Assembly (NCBI RefSeq): GCF_031143425.1
Contig: NC_090444.1
Location: 1,346,336,323 to 1,346,400,322 of the forward strand
Reading direction: 5' to 3'
Length of the DNA: 64,000 bases
Origin: Pleurodeles waltl
Lineage: Eukaryota; Chordata; Amphibia; Caudata; Salamandridae
Under the pieces are notes generated by a model that saw only the letters and a list, made by a program, of their open reading frames with translations, searched no databases and was not told the DNA's origin. Below, in pieces: positions 46,339-57,052 of the stretch (position 1 is its first letter; every line of letters begins with the position of its first letter). The position numbers were made by a program, and so were the translations under genes.

Positions 46339-47615
46339 AAGGGTCAGTTGCTTTACGTGTTTCCCCCCATACCCTTGATTCCTCGGGTCCTGAGGAAGAT
46401 TCGCCAAGACCGGGCCCAAGTCATCTTAATAGCTCCAGATTGGCCAAGAAGGGTGTGGTATTCAGACCTTCTCCAACTCTCTCTGTGCCCTCCGCTCCAT
46501 CTCCCTCACAGGGCAAATCTCTCGCATTCGCAGGGGCAGGCGCTACACCCCCACCTCCAGAGCCTGCACCTACATGCCTGGAGATTGAACGGGGCAATTT
46601 GAGTACTTTTTCTCTCCTACCTGAGATGGAGGACGTTATATTATCGGCCAGGCGACACTCCACCAAATCTGTCTATGCAAGTAGTTGGTCTAAATTTGCG
46701 ACTTGGTGTGGAGAGAATTAAATTGATCCCTTGCGTGCCCACTTATCTGACATTCTGTCGTTTACATTATCCTTGGCGCAGAGGGGTTGTGCAGTTGCCA
46801 CTGTTAAGAGTTATTTGTCTGCGTTGTCAGCCTTTCTGTGCCTTCCAGACCAACCCTCCTTGTTTAAGTCCCCATTAGTTTTGAGGTTCATTAAGGGTCT
46901 CACTAACAAGTTTCCGCCCACTCCATTTGTTATGCCACAGTGGGATTTGAACTTAATGTTAGCCTTTCTGATGGGTTCACCGTTTGAACCGATGCATTCA
47001 TGTCCCTTGAGGTTTTTAGTTTTGAAAACTGTTTTTCTAGTTGCCATTACATCTGCTAGAAGGGTGAGTGAGCTCTAGGCTCTAAGTGTGGAACCCCCAT
47101 ATACTTCCTTTTATAGGGACAAGGTGGTGTTAAGGACCAAGGCGGCTTTCTTACCGAAGGTTGGTACACCCTTTCATTTAGGACAGTCCATCACACTTTC
47201 TTATTTCTATCCTCCACCTCATCCATCAAAGGAGGAAGAGAGGCTACACCAACTAGACCCAAGAAGAGCGTTGATCTTCGTCGTCGACAGGACGAGAGAG
47301 TTCAGACAGGACGATCAGCTCTTTGTCGGTTACATGGGGAAGAGGAGAGGCAAAGCTGTCCACAAGAGAACGCTTTCCAGGTGGGTCGTTCTTTGCATTA
47401 AATTGTGTTATTCTTTAGCAAAGAAGGAGCATCTTGTGGGGATAAGAGCCCATTCCACCAGAGCTAAGGCGGGCTCTTCGGCCTTAGCTAGAGGTGTTCC
47501 TGTGATTGACATCTGCAAGGCTGCAACTTGGGTATCCCTCCACACATTTGCTAAACATTATTGTTTGGATTCTGAAGTTAGGAGGGATGGCCATTTTGCA
47601 CGGTCAGTGCTGTAG
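45039..47615 (+). pseudogene. DIRS tyrosine recombinase frame, two in-frame stops
   Basis: One frame from ATG 45039 to TAG 47615 (about 858 codons) broken by TAA 46719-46721 and TAG 47076-47078, with no frameshift. The first 430 codons lie over the RT frame and are Ser/Gly/Pro-rich. The recombinase starts near ARRHSTKSVYASSWSKFATW (46650) with a core-binding SAM-like part (VKSYLSALSAFLC), then the catalytic set: Arg in TSARRVSEL, HxxR in RAHSTRAKAG, and a C-terminal Tyr in FAKHYCLDSE. The R-H-R-Y catalytic pattern is complete. Known role: integrates circular cDNA. Both stops could come from CAA or CAG by C-to-T change. Confidence 0.86.
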
Positions 47616-47675
47616 GATTTCTTGATTTGGCCATTCAGGCACCCACCACCGAGTGCAGTACTGCTTTGGGACTCT

Positions 47676-47785
47676 ATTCTTTAGGTGAGGAATCCACAGG
47701 TAGTTGTATCCATCAGAAAAACAAGTTACTTACCTTCGGTAACACCTTTTCTGGTGGATATATTAGCTACCTGTGGATTACTCAC
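47676..47785 (+). repeat. DIRS internal complementary region
   Basis: 47676-47720 is the exact complement of the left terminus (42343-42387). 47718-47779 is the complement of the right terminus (about 48290-48348) with a few mismatches. The two parts meet at a run of A, as expected for a guide that bridges the ends of the element during circle formation. Confidence 0.9.
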
Positions 47786-48129
47786 GGTCCCACCCGCCTC
47801 CCCGTTACCTGGTTGGTCTTACCAAGATATTCTTGGGTGAGCATCTGTATATTGTTGATGTGTATATACTGGTGCAATGATTTATATATGTGTATATAGT
47901 TGTTTATGTATACAATTATATATATATTTATATATATATATATGTTTATATGTAAGATATATGGATATATTTCGTATTGTAGAACTGTATACAGTAGGAT
48001 GTTTATTTTTACTCGTTATGTTTCATATTGATTGTAATAAATGATGGTATATAATTTTGATTGATGTGTTCATGTCAGATATGTAGTGTCAATGTTCACC
48101 GGTTCGCCTCAAAGGCACGTAAAAAATTG

Positions 48130-48348
48130 TGATAACTGACGTCTGCACGTCGACAAGGACCTCTTATTGCCTGGATGAGGTCATACGGCATTGCATGGGA
48201 GTTGGGCAATTGTGACGTCATCGTCGACGTGCAGAGCTAGAAGATTCCGTTGGATGCTGGCGCATGGGGAAAATTCTTTAGGTGAGGAATCCACAGGTAG
48301 CTAATGTATCCACCAGAAAAAGGCGTTACCGAAGGTAAGTAACTTGTT
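48130..48348 (+). repeat. DIRS right inverted terminal repeat
   Basis: Inverted copy of 42343-42535 with an extra outer extension (aggcgttaccgaaggtaag...) not found on the left, a standard asymmetry of DIRS elements. It keeps one TGACGTCA (48213-48220); the second has become TGAGGTCA. Confidence 0.88.
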
Positions 48349-48413
48349 CTTTACTGCCACAGGTGTTTTTACACTTCTGCTGTTAATGTTGCACTAAGGT
48401 TAAAGGACACTCT

Positions 48414-48603
48414 GGGGGTTATTCTAACTTTGGAGGAGGTGTTAATCCGTCCCAAAAGTGACGGAAAAGTGACGGATTTACCACCAGCCGTATTACGAGT
48501 CCATTATATCCTATGGAACTCGTAATACGGCTGGTGGTATATCCGTCACTTTACCGTCACTTTTGGGACGGATTAACACTCCTCCAAAGTTAGAATAACC
48601 CCC
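48414..48603. mobile_element. Near-perfect 190-bp palindrome, TSD TCT
   Basis: Starts GGGGGTTATTCTAACTTTGG and ends with its complement, with arms of about 85-90 bp around a short AT-rich loop. TCT flanks both sides (48411-48413, 48604-48606). The arms differ at only a few places. It is a minimal foldback MITE with no coding room, and it lies 65 bp from the DIRS right end. Confidence 0.85.
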
Positions 48604-49073
48604 TCTGAATCTAAACTTGTTTTTTTACCTACATGTCGTTTTTCACCTATATATGATTTTGTACCTAAATGTGTTTTCCTTGCAAATCTGGCTTCTACCC
48701 CTAACATTTTTTCCACACTTCTGCTGATGTTGCACACATGATGTGATTTTGCGCATAAATGTGGCTTGCACTCTGTCAGAAATTACTCCATCCTGCTTTA
48801 ATCTGTTTCAACCTTTTCATATCTAGTGGTCCTATTTGATGACCCCTGCACCTGGAAGCCACAAGGATGTATTATGACAGTAACTTTTGTGAGAAGCGTG
48901 GAGATGCTCTTTAAGTATGCATCAAAATTAGACCTCAAACCTCTTAAAGAGTTGGTGAACATTTATGAAGCAAAATGTCTAATAGTTCAAACATATGGCT
49001 CTGGGCAATGGGAAATTGAGAGAATCAAGGATGGGCTCCTCAGAAGAATCTTAGCAGTCCCCCACAGTACTGA

Positions 49074-49683
49074 GGGGCATATTTACAAACTAATGACGCA
49101 GCCTGGCGCAGCAAGCTATCTTGCAGTGCTGAGCTGCGCCATTAGGAAAGTGCATGGATGCATTGTATTTACAGCAACATGATGCAATCCTGTATTTTCC
49201 TCAGCGCTGATGCACAATTGTCAGCCTAGTTCCAATGCAGAGTGCCTGTGTTGCAAGTACGATTGTTTATATACCATCCTGCACATAAACAGTCATTAAT
49301 GGTGTTTTCCTCCTTATATGTGTTCTGCAAAATGCAGCACACATAGAAAGAGCAAAACACGAGTAGAAATAAAGTTATTTCTCCTCATTGCACCACTTTT
49401 ATGCCACCCCTGGGATGGCGTAGGAATCTGATGCACTCCCAGCCTTGTAACTCTGGGAATGTGTCCGATTCCATTGGTTTTGCATGGGAACACCCACAGC
49501 AATACCCATGGAACACCCCTTTCATACAGAGTAATGCTTGAAAGTGGGCCATATTTACAAAGCTATGAAAAGCCACGCAAGGTGGCTTTGTGTCACCTTG
49601 TAAATATGAGTCAGCTCTCTGCACCTCCGGAGCATCAAAAAAGTGGATGCTCCAGTAGCACAAGGGGCTTGTAAATATGCCCC
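49074..49683. mobile_element. Family A palindromic element in LINE-X copy 1, 610 bp
   Basis: Starts GGGGCATATTTACAA and ends TTGTAAATATGCCCC; flanks are TGA and TAA, an imperfect TWA duplication. Skipping it joins VPHST to KTYI and keeps the LINE readable. Interior motifs match the copy at 13825 (cctgcacataaacagtcatt; cccacagcaatacccatgg). Confidence 0.8.
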
Positions 49684-50345
49684 TAAGACTTATATATGAC
49701 GCACAATTTTAGTACTTGATTACACTTTGAATTATATTACGCTCTGCCCACTCTTTTTTTGGCTCTCCTTGGACTAAGGCAGAAACCAGTTTTAATCCTA
49801 GCATATTGTCAGATTGTATGAAACTAGACAAGGCAATGACGATCTTATGGCTTTGTTACATAAAAAACATTTGTTACAGTCTGGATATTCCAGAATTGTT
49901 TATTAATCCTTCTTGCAAATAAACATTAAAAGTCTGTTTTCTGGCCTTGTGTGGAAATATTAGGGACTGCACCAAAAGCGTCAAAGCACACTGTATCACC
50001 CTTGAATTCTTTAAAAGATGTCCGGATATGGAATTGTATCTCTTGTGGGTCTCTAATCGCCATCACAGAGCCCTACTCTATAGATTGAACACACTGCACT
50101 TTATGATTGCCTTCCCTGAACCAGTTTCATATGCCACTGTTTTGGTAGTAAGCCCATGCAACTCTTCCTCCTTCCATACTACACTATATTTTATGTTCTT
50201 TTCTAATTGTATATACATATTAGCAAACGTTTTCGGTTACCATTTTTGAGGGAGACAAACATTCGACATTTTAGGCAAGCCAAACATGTATGTACAGTCG
50301 CTGCCCTCAATTCATGTGTTCCTAGCAGTAGATCATTATATCTAC

Positions 50346-50995
50346 GGGCATATTTATGAAGTTGTGGCGCAGTGCAGCAAGTGGTCTTGCTGTGCTGCGT
50401 CACAGGAAAAGGGCAGGAATGCGTCATATTTAAGGTAATATGGCGCATTCCTGTCCTTTTCCCGGCACAGGTGCACAATGTGCTGCCTAGCGCTAAGCAA
50501 ACATCCTTGCACCATGGTGCAAGGGTGCCTGCGTTGCCTGCAGGAATGTTTTTGTGCAGGAAGAGGCACCTTCTTGCACAAAAACAATCCAGAGAGTCTT
50601 TCTCCAGTTTCTATGTGTGTTGAAGAATGCAGCATACATAGAAAGAAGAAAAAACGAGGAGAAATAAAGATATTTCTCCTCTTTATGCCTGGGGAGGCAT
50701 AGGTTTTCGGCTCATTCCCAGGTCTATCACTTCTGGTAAATCTGGGAATGCGTCAAAATCCATAGATGTTGCGTGGGAACACCTATGCAAGACCCATGGA
50801 AATGCCTCCGGGGTGCAGAGTAATGCAACACAGCACTCTGCGCTGCATTGCATTACTCAAGATTTATGAAGCGACTCAAGGCCACACAAGGTGGCCTTGC
50901 GTGGCTTCATGAATCTCACTTAAGGTTTGCATTGCACATGTATCACGTTTCGTAGTGCAAATGGGACACAAACCTGGTCAAAATTATGGCTCCTA
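50346..50995. mobile_element. Family A palindromic element, right end diverged
   Basis: Starts GGGCATATTTATGAA and has the family hairpins (gccatattacc... pair at 50425-50450; cttgcaccatggtgcaag at 50508-50525; tttttgtgcaggaag...cttcttgcacaaaaa). The right end lacks a clear TIR and the end position is approximate. Confidence 0.65.
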
Positions 50996-51216
50996 GTGTG
51001 CAATTAAAGGAGAAATAATCTGGGATAATCTGCTGTGTGCCACCTAGTTGTGTGTATTACACTTTAGTCCCAGTAAGATTCTGTTATGATGACTTTAACA
51101 GGCACACTAATCCAGATGCGTTGTTTTTATTTTTTTATTAGACGGTTTTCTTGATGTTAAATTTTATGTATTTGCCTATTGTATGGCTTTTTATTCTGTT
51201 TTTTAAAAAACACTTG

Positions 51217-52102
51217 GGCCAATATTTATGAAAAATGGTACACAACTGTGCTAACACAGTTGTGCGTTATTTTTTTTTGCTGGCTAACGCCATTCCTTAC
51301 AGCCATATGTGAGCCATATTTAGGAAATTACGCACAATGGTGCTAAGGAACGGCTAGCGTACAAAAAAAAGCCGCTGGTCGAGGGGAGATGGCGTTAGGA
51401 GAATAGCGCTAGTGACTCAGAAATGACGTTAGACTGGTTAGAAGCAAAATCCTGCTGCTTATCTGCCCAGCGTCAATTTTTGACCCACAAGCAGCCAAAA
51501 AATGACTCCTGTCTAAGTGTAGACAGGAGTCATTACCACCACCCCAGTGCCCAGCACAGGGGACCAGTGTCCCATGGGCAAGCCCTACACACCCAGTGCC
51601 AGACAGGGGGCCCCATGTAAGGGGTCCCCAGTGGCACACCACACACATACACAAACACTTACCCGCAACTTACCTGGGATGGCCTTCCTCCCCCTGTAGT
51701 GTCCCTGTGGTGTGGGTGGTGGTGGTGCTGCAGCTTGGGGTGGGCATCTTTGTGCTCATTCCATGGAGTGTAGCCATGGAAATGGGCCTACCTGCACTCT
51801 AACACTTGGTCTGACACAGGCGTTAAATGATGGTGCTAATTATTTAGGCCCGCCTCCCACCCGCGCATCGTTTTTTCTGCGCCAGGAGTTAAATATGACG
51901 CTGGGGGACTAGCATCATTTTTAGGACCGGAACCCGTACCTTGCATCTCATTGACGCAAGGTGGGTTTGCGCATCCTAGAAATGGCGCTAACTCCGATAA
52001 TTTGACGATAGACAGGTCTAGCGTCAAATTATAATTATGGAGTTATGTTAGCACCGCTTTAGCTCCAAAATAAATGGTGATAAATTTCCCTAAATTTGGG
52101 CC
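51217..52102. mobile_element. Palindromic element with GGCCAATATTTAT ends, 886 bp, TSD TTG
   Basis: Left GGCCAATATTTATG, right CCTAAATTTGGGCC, with TTG at 51214-51216 and 52103-52105. Inverted pairs include acaactgtgctaacacagttgt, gactcctgtctaagtgtagacaggagtc and the widely spaced gcgctaacg/gttagcgc-type words. It sits in the 3' UTR of LINE-X copy 1, whose tail resumes right after it. The central CA-rich part recalls the element at 32556. Confidence 0.78.
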
Positions 52103-52195
52103 TTGACGAATAATGTTTGTATCATGTTTTATATCTTTTTCTGCCTTCTTTAATGGTAGGTATGGCTGGCTAAAGAATTGATTGATTGATTGATT

Positions 52196-54389
52196 TACAT
52201 CCATAAATCTCACAATCATGCTGATGTTTTGGCCATTATGACTGTGTGTATCACAGTGCTCTCACCCAAATCTGAGGTCATAGTGATGCATGCTTTTTAC
52301 ATCTGATGTGACAACTTACTACTATTGAGGGCAAAACATGCTGTCAAAACACGAAACGTGGAATCCACCACAGAGGTACTTTGTGTGTGAATCAGATTCA
52401 ATATTTTTTCAGGTAGATCATAGGCGATCTGGGAACCTGCAAACTGCTGCAAAATCCAGCAAGGCCTGCATCTAATGTATTTCTGTTTCATAAATGCTTC
52501 TCAAGATCAGATTGCCTACACATTTTTGGGGAATGTTATTATGCTCAGCAGACCAAAACAAATGCAGTTTCAAATCAGGTCAGACTCCAGGCTCTCCATC
52601 ACCTCTGAGATCCTGTTCCTTCCTGGAATATCCACAATTACCTGCAAACACTAATGCCAACGCAGAAAGGGTGGGAGAACATGTTGCCTATTAGCTAGAT
52701 CTTGAAACATGAGGATCCTGGATCGAACCCCGGCATCGGTTGAACATCCTGTGATTCTTAGCAAATCACATAATCTCCTTGTGCGTAAAAAGAAATGAAA
52801 AATGTTGTGTAATGTAGTCTGATTCTGTTGTCAATTACTCCAATGCCCTTAGGCCAGGTTCGAGCTATAATAAAACTGCAAAAAATCCCTAATCAGTAAA
52901 AAAAAAATAGTTGTAGACTGGGCTTCTTTACAACTGACCAATTCTTTATGTAATTATATACCCTACTGGACAGATACATTATGTTTTTTCTTACTTGTGT
53001 CAAAGAACATAGAAGAACATTATGGGAGAAAACTTACTGTTTCTTGTTGCATAACCAGAAATATAAACTACACATAATCCTGTGTGTCAACTGGAAAGTC
53101 ATGATCCAGGTCTCTGATATCAGCCTCTGTATCTTCATTGATTTGTTTCATACTTTGAAGGCCCTAAACGTTTCTATTCTAGCTAGGGACATTAACACCA
53201 AAACCAGGACTACTATCGTCATTGTCTATGCCGCTACTAGAAAAATTCTTCCTCTTTTCCAATGTCCATATTATCACCCAGATATGACAGCATCAATCAA
53301 GGCAGTTGGACCATAACCTTAAACAAAGCGACTCCGACAAGCATGAAAACCAAAATATTGTCAAGTACCAAACTGACAGCCTTTACAGTACCACTAGTCC
53401 TCGATGTAGCCTCTGTCTGTCAAAGAACGGTCTGGCCCACACCAAAACAACAGCACACATGATGAACCTCCAGAGAGAGACTCATCCACCCACTGGTCTG
53501 ATTCACATGAAAGGTGAAATTGCTCACCTAATGCTTTATTGCAGCCAGTTAATACTGACCAAAGAACGAATTCCTTATCCACCCCGTTAACGTTAACTAT
53601 TTGACATTAAATTGAGATTGCATCATCTGCTTCAGATAATGTCAATTATATTAATTATGCAAACCACTCTCCTCTTCTTTTTTCCACATGCACTCTCCTA
53701 AAATAAGTATACATTTTCTTAAGCTATCCACCCAAATTACACCTCAACAACTAAAGACACCAACACGCACATTAGCCCCAGTACGTCACAACATACCTCC
53801 TTGTACATTACTTCTAAAGCAGCCCACACACCTGACTACTCTGTGGTGAGATCCCTTAATACATTGTTACCAAAATTGCCAAAGCTGTCCCCTAAGCAGA
53901 AAGAAAGCAACTTCGGAAGAAACATATCCTCTGAACTCAGTTCATAAACATCATATCAAATATTTCCTTCTGTACTAGAAGGCTTCGTTCTCCAACTCAA
54001 CCGGTTTGCCCACCGAATATTGAATCAACAATATGGATGGGTCAGAATATTGAGAACAGAATATCAAAAATAAAATACCGACAGGCTAGTAAGTCTAGAT
54101 TTTCAATACATAAATCCACATATATCTACTTACGTGGTACATAAATCGTTAAGTTAGGTAAATATGGAGCTAGGAATAGTAAATCTATGTTTCTGTACAT
54201 GCACTTGCCTTTTTTTATTTTGCCCTTCTAAGTTCTGTACTCGATATATGTATGACACAGTATTGTTGGTGTCGATATTCAGTAGTAAAGTAATTCAACT
54301 TTCATATCTGCCTCTACTGAAGACTGTAACCTTGACTCTACTGCACCCATGAAATCCTGATTCTGCCCATCCTCCAGACCACTTTTTTA
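52196..54389. other. No gene recognised
   Basis: Mostly AT-rich, old sequence. A possible LINE remnant is listed separately within it. No tRNA or RNA gene seen. Confidence 0.35.
53306..53590 (+). pseudogene. Possible LINE C-terminal zinc-region remnant
   Basis: A 94-codon frame has SPRCSLCLSKNGLAH...GEIAHLMLYCSQLILTKERI. The order C-x2-C, then H-x4-C followed by a run to an R is the usual end of several LINE ORF2 proteins. Nothing upstream supports an RT, so the call is weak and the length is ordinary for chance. Confidence 0.3.
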
Positions 54390-54625
54390 AAACTAAGGCT
54401 CAGATTTAGGACAAAGTTGGGCAGCGCATTGCTGCATCAAAAATAGCAGCGCTGTGCTGCAGCGTTTTTAAAACGCAGGGACGAGCTGTATTTACAGGAA
54501 TACAGCACACCCCAGTGTTTCCCCCTGAGCCAGCGCTGAATTAAGCTGCCAGGACAAACACAGGCATCATCGAACGATAGTGCAAGGGTGTCTTCATTGA
54601 GGGCATAGATTGTTTATGTTAATGC
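54390..54625. mobile_element. Family A palindromic element, left fragment
   Basis: Begins near ggctcagatttaggac and contains the family hairpins gcagcgctgtgctgc and tgtatttacaggaatacagc, then cgctgaattaagctgcc and gtgcaagggtgtc, and stops after agattgtttatg. The right two-thirds are missing. The same order of motifs, reversed, closes the window at 63800-64000. Confidence 0.65.
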
Positions 54626-55649
54626 TGAATTTTAATAATGATTATTCATATATTCTGAGTGTTGAAGTTGCATAGAAAATGAATTAACATAGAGAAAAAT
54701 AATGCATGCATTTGAAGTAGCACCCACCTTAGTGGACGCCAATGTTCACAAAGTGTACTTATTAATATCTTATTAATGTAAAATGTGGAGCTTTTGTTTG
54801 GTTAATGTAGTAATATGTCATATTAAGGGTTATGTATTATGTATTAACTTTATTAACTGTAGGCCTTAACTTAGCGAGGTCTTGGGCCTAGTTGCACAGC
54901 CTAATGTCAAGCTGCATTTCTTAATCGACTTATAAAATGTCTGCTTAGAGAATTAAATTGTGATTTTCCACTGTGCTGGCCAAGTGCTCATAGCTGAAAG
55001 TCTTTCTCGTAAGAACTGCTTGCTAGAAGATGATGTACTAGCTAAGTTACAATGCTTAATGAAACGTGTGTAAGACTGACCTTCCCAGGAGAAGCCAATG
55101 GATGCACTGACTGGAGTATAAGCTGCAACAAAATTGATACCTGACAAGCCAAACTATGGGAACAGGAGGAGAGGAGCCAATCATCGACATGTGAACCATA
55201 TGCTAGTAAAAGTGTAGATTTGGGGTTTTGTTTTCATTTTACTAAATGCAAACATGCAAATCTTTGACCAATAAGGACGTGGGAAGTAGTTTTAGGAAAT
55301 CTAACTTAACCCAACTGCACAGAAAGAATATACACCATCAGCTCTATTCTAACTGTCTAAGGAGATACGCCATTTTCCCTATTCTTCTTGATAGTTTAGC
55401 TATTATTCTCTGAGCTGCACAAAAGAGACTTTGCTTTTTCTGAACTTTGATGCTGAATCCTGATGCCTTGCTGACTGAACTGATGTCCTATTGACAAAGA
55501 CTGTCACAGCTTGCTGAACCAAATTGAGGACAGGTATAAAGACAAGTGTACTGATTGATATGTCTGTTTGCTTTTGTTTCTAGGTACCAACCACTACTTT
55601 GATAGAGCCATAGTTAGATGTTTTCCAAATATGTGTTGACTAAATTGTT
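54626..55649. other. Unassigned, possibly a diverged LTR
   Basis: Begins with TGTTAATGCTG and has CCAAT words (agccaatcatc, gaccaataagg) about 350 bp before a ctttctgaacttt/tgatgctgaatcctgatgcc stretch; this has the look of an LTR. I could not find a matching CA end or a duplication, so no element is claimed. Confidence 0.25.
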
Positions 55650-56333
55650 TTGCATGAAGTCCAAACATGCTGTTCTAATCAGATGTTAGTTAGGATTGGA
55701 AAAATAACACATGGAATTCCTTGGTTGATGCTCTCCAAGAAGTTGACAAAAAATGGTTTTGGAAAATGGTGGCAGAAAAGAAAGATCCTCAGAAAGACGA
55801 GAGTGCCCCAGCAATCCAGCCAGCAGCTAGGTGTCACACTTCGAGAACCTCTATAGGACAGGCCTCAGCGATAGTAGTAATGTATTTCAAATAAAACCTA
55901 TAGAGACCTGTATCTCCTCAAACTCCAAAAATGTAAACTTGTTAAGTTTTAGCTTGGACTCTTTCTCCCTGAAAGAAACTTCTTTGGCTCTCCAATCGCT
56001 GTGTAAAGGGAAGGCCCCAGGTCCAGATGGTATTCCAGGCGATTTATATCTATCACGACCTGGAACTTGGATGTTGTATTTAAATACTTCAGTAGTGCTA
56101 TTTTGAGGGGAAGCGACCTTCCTCCCACATGGCGAGGAGCAACAATAGTTCCCATTTACAAGAAGGGGGAAAGAGAGCTACCAGCTAACTATAGGCCAAT
56201 AAGTCTAATTGATGTAAGCCAGAAGGTGTTCTGCAAGCAGATCCTGGTCAGATTTCATTCTTGGATCAACGGCCACTCGATTCTTTCAGATCTCCAGTCT
56301 GGGTTTAAGAAAGGGGTTAGTACAATAGACCAA

Positions 56334-57052
56334 GGGCCAGATGTAGCAAATCGGCAATTTGCGACTTGCAAATTGCGAGTCCCTGCGACTCGCAATTTGC
56401 AAGTCGCAAATTGCTATGCAGTACGGTGTCTCAGACACCGACTGCGACTCGCTATGGGGTCGCAATGACCCACCTCATGAATATTCATGAGGTGGGTCAC
56501 AAATTGCGGCCCCATAGCGAGTATAGGCACTCGCTAACATGGAGGCCTGTTGACGTCAGCAGACCTCCATGTTCGTGACCTGCTTTTAAATAAAGCAGTT
56601 TTTTGTTTTTTTTAAGTGTAGCCCGTTTTCCTTACAGGAAAACGAGCTGCACTTTAAAAAAAACGAAACCTTTTGTTTCGGTATTTTTTCAGGGCAGGGA
56701 GTGCTCCCTTGGACCACTCCCTGCCCTGAAAAAATATTTTTGAGTCCAGTCACAAACTGGAAGGGGTCCCATGGGGACCCCTTCCAATTTGCGAGTGGGT
56801 TACCATCCACTTGAAGTGGATGGTAACTGCGATGCCATTTGCGACCGCGTACGCGGTTGCAAATGGTATTGCATCCCACTGCGACTCGCAAATAGGAAGG
56901 GAACACCCCTTCCTATTTGCGAGTCGGAAATGCATATTGCGAGTCAGTAACGACTCGCAATATGCATTTCTGCATGGCAAACCCACGTTTGCGACTCGCA
57001 AACGGCGATTTTCGCCGTTTGCGAGTCGCAAATGGTTTGCTACATCTGGCCC
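56334..57052. mobile_element. Palindromic element inside LINE-X RT, 719 bp, TSD CAA
   Basis: Ends GGGCCAGATGTAGCAAA and TTTGCTACATCTGGCCC, with CAA at 56331-56333 and 57053-57055. Removing it and one CAA joins STIDQ to VFRFKLL in the same LINE frame. The interior is a mosaic of gcgactcgcaa/ttgcgagtcgc words and nested hairpins (cacctcatgaatattcatgaggtg; agggcagggagtg...cactccctgccct; accatccacttgaagtggatggt). Terminal sequence is shared with 9480-10171. Confidence 0.88.

Larger units (their letters stand above)
42343..48348 (+). mobile_element. DIRS-family tyrosine-recombinase retrotransposon, ~6.0 kb, nearly intact
   Basis: Inverted terminal repeats of about 190-215 bp bracket a gag frame, an RT/RNase H frame and an overlapping tyrosine-recombinase frame. 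An internal complementary region at 47676-47785 is the complement of the two outer termini joined together. This is the DIRS structure: the cDNA is thought to circularise using that region and integrate by recombinase, without target duplications, and none is seen here. Five premature stops in otherwise open gag and recombinase frames plus frameshifts at the start of the RT frame make this copy inactive but young. Confidence 0.92.
48810..52195 (+). pseudogene. LINE-X copy 1: C-terminal half and 3' UTR, with three nested inserts
   Basis: At 48826-49073 the frame reads FKYASKLDLKPLKELVNIYE, AKCLIVQTYGSGQWE and LLRRILAVPHST, the post-RT region of a LINE. After the insert at 49074-49683 it goes on with LNYITLCPLFFWLSL and then WVSNRHHRALLYRLNTLHF (about 50058-50110), a typical C-terminal region. 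The 3' UTR is interrupted by elements at 50346 and 51217 and ends with ggctggctaaagaattgattgattg, a (GATT)n tail at 52176-52195. Copies 2 and 3 (55650-58950 and 60986-61893) share this design. The clade is not assigned. Confidence 0.6.

Noticed and set aside
45039..46721. 560-codon plus-strand frame as a stand-alone host gene
   Set aside because: Its end leads directly, in the same frame, into the DIRS tyrosine recombinase, and it overlaps the RT frame; it is part of the DIRS element.
54626..55640. An LTR between a family A fragment and LINE-X copy 2
   Set aside because: TG start and CCAAT words are suggestive, but no CA end and no duplication could be placed.
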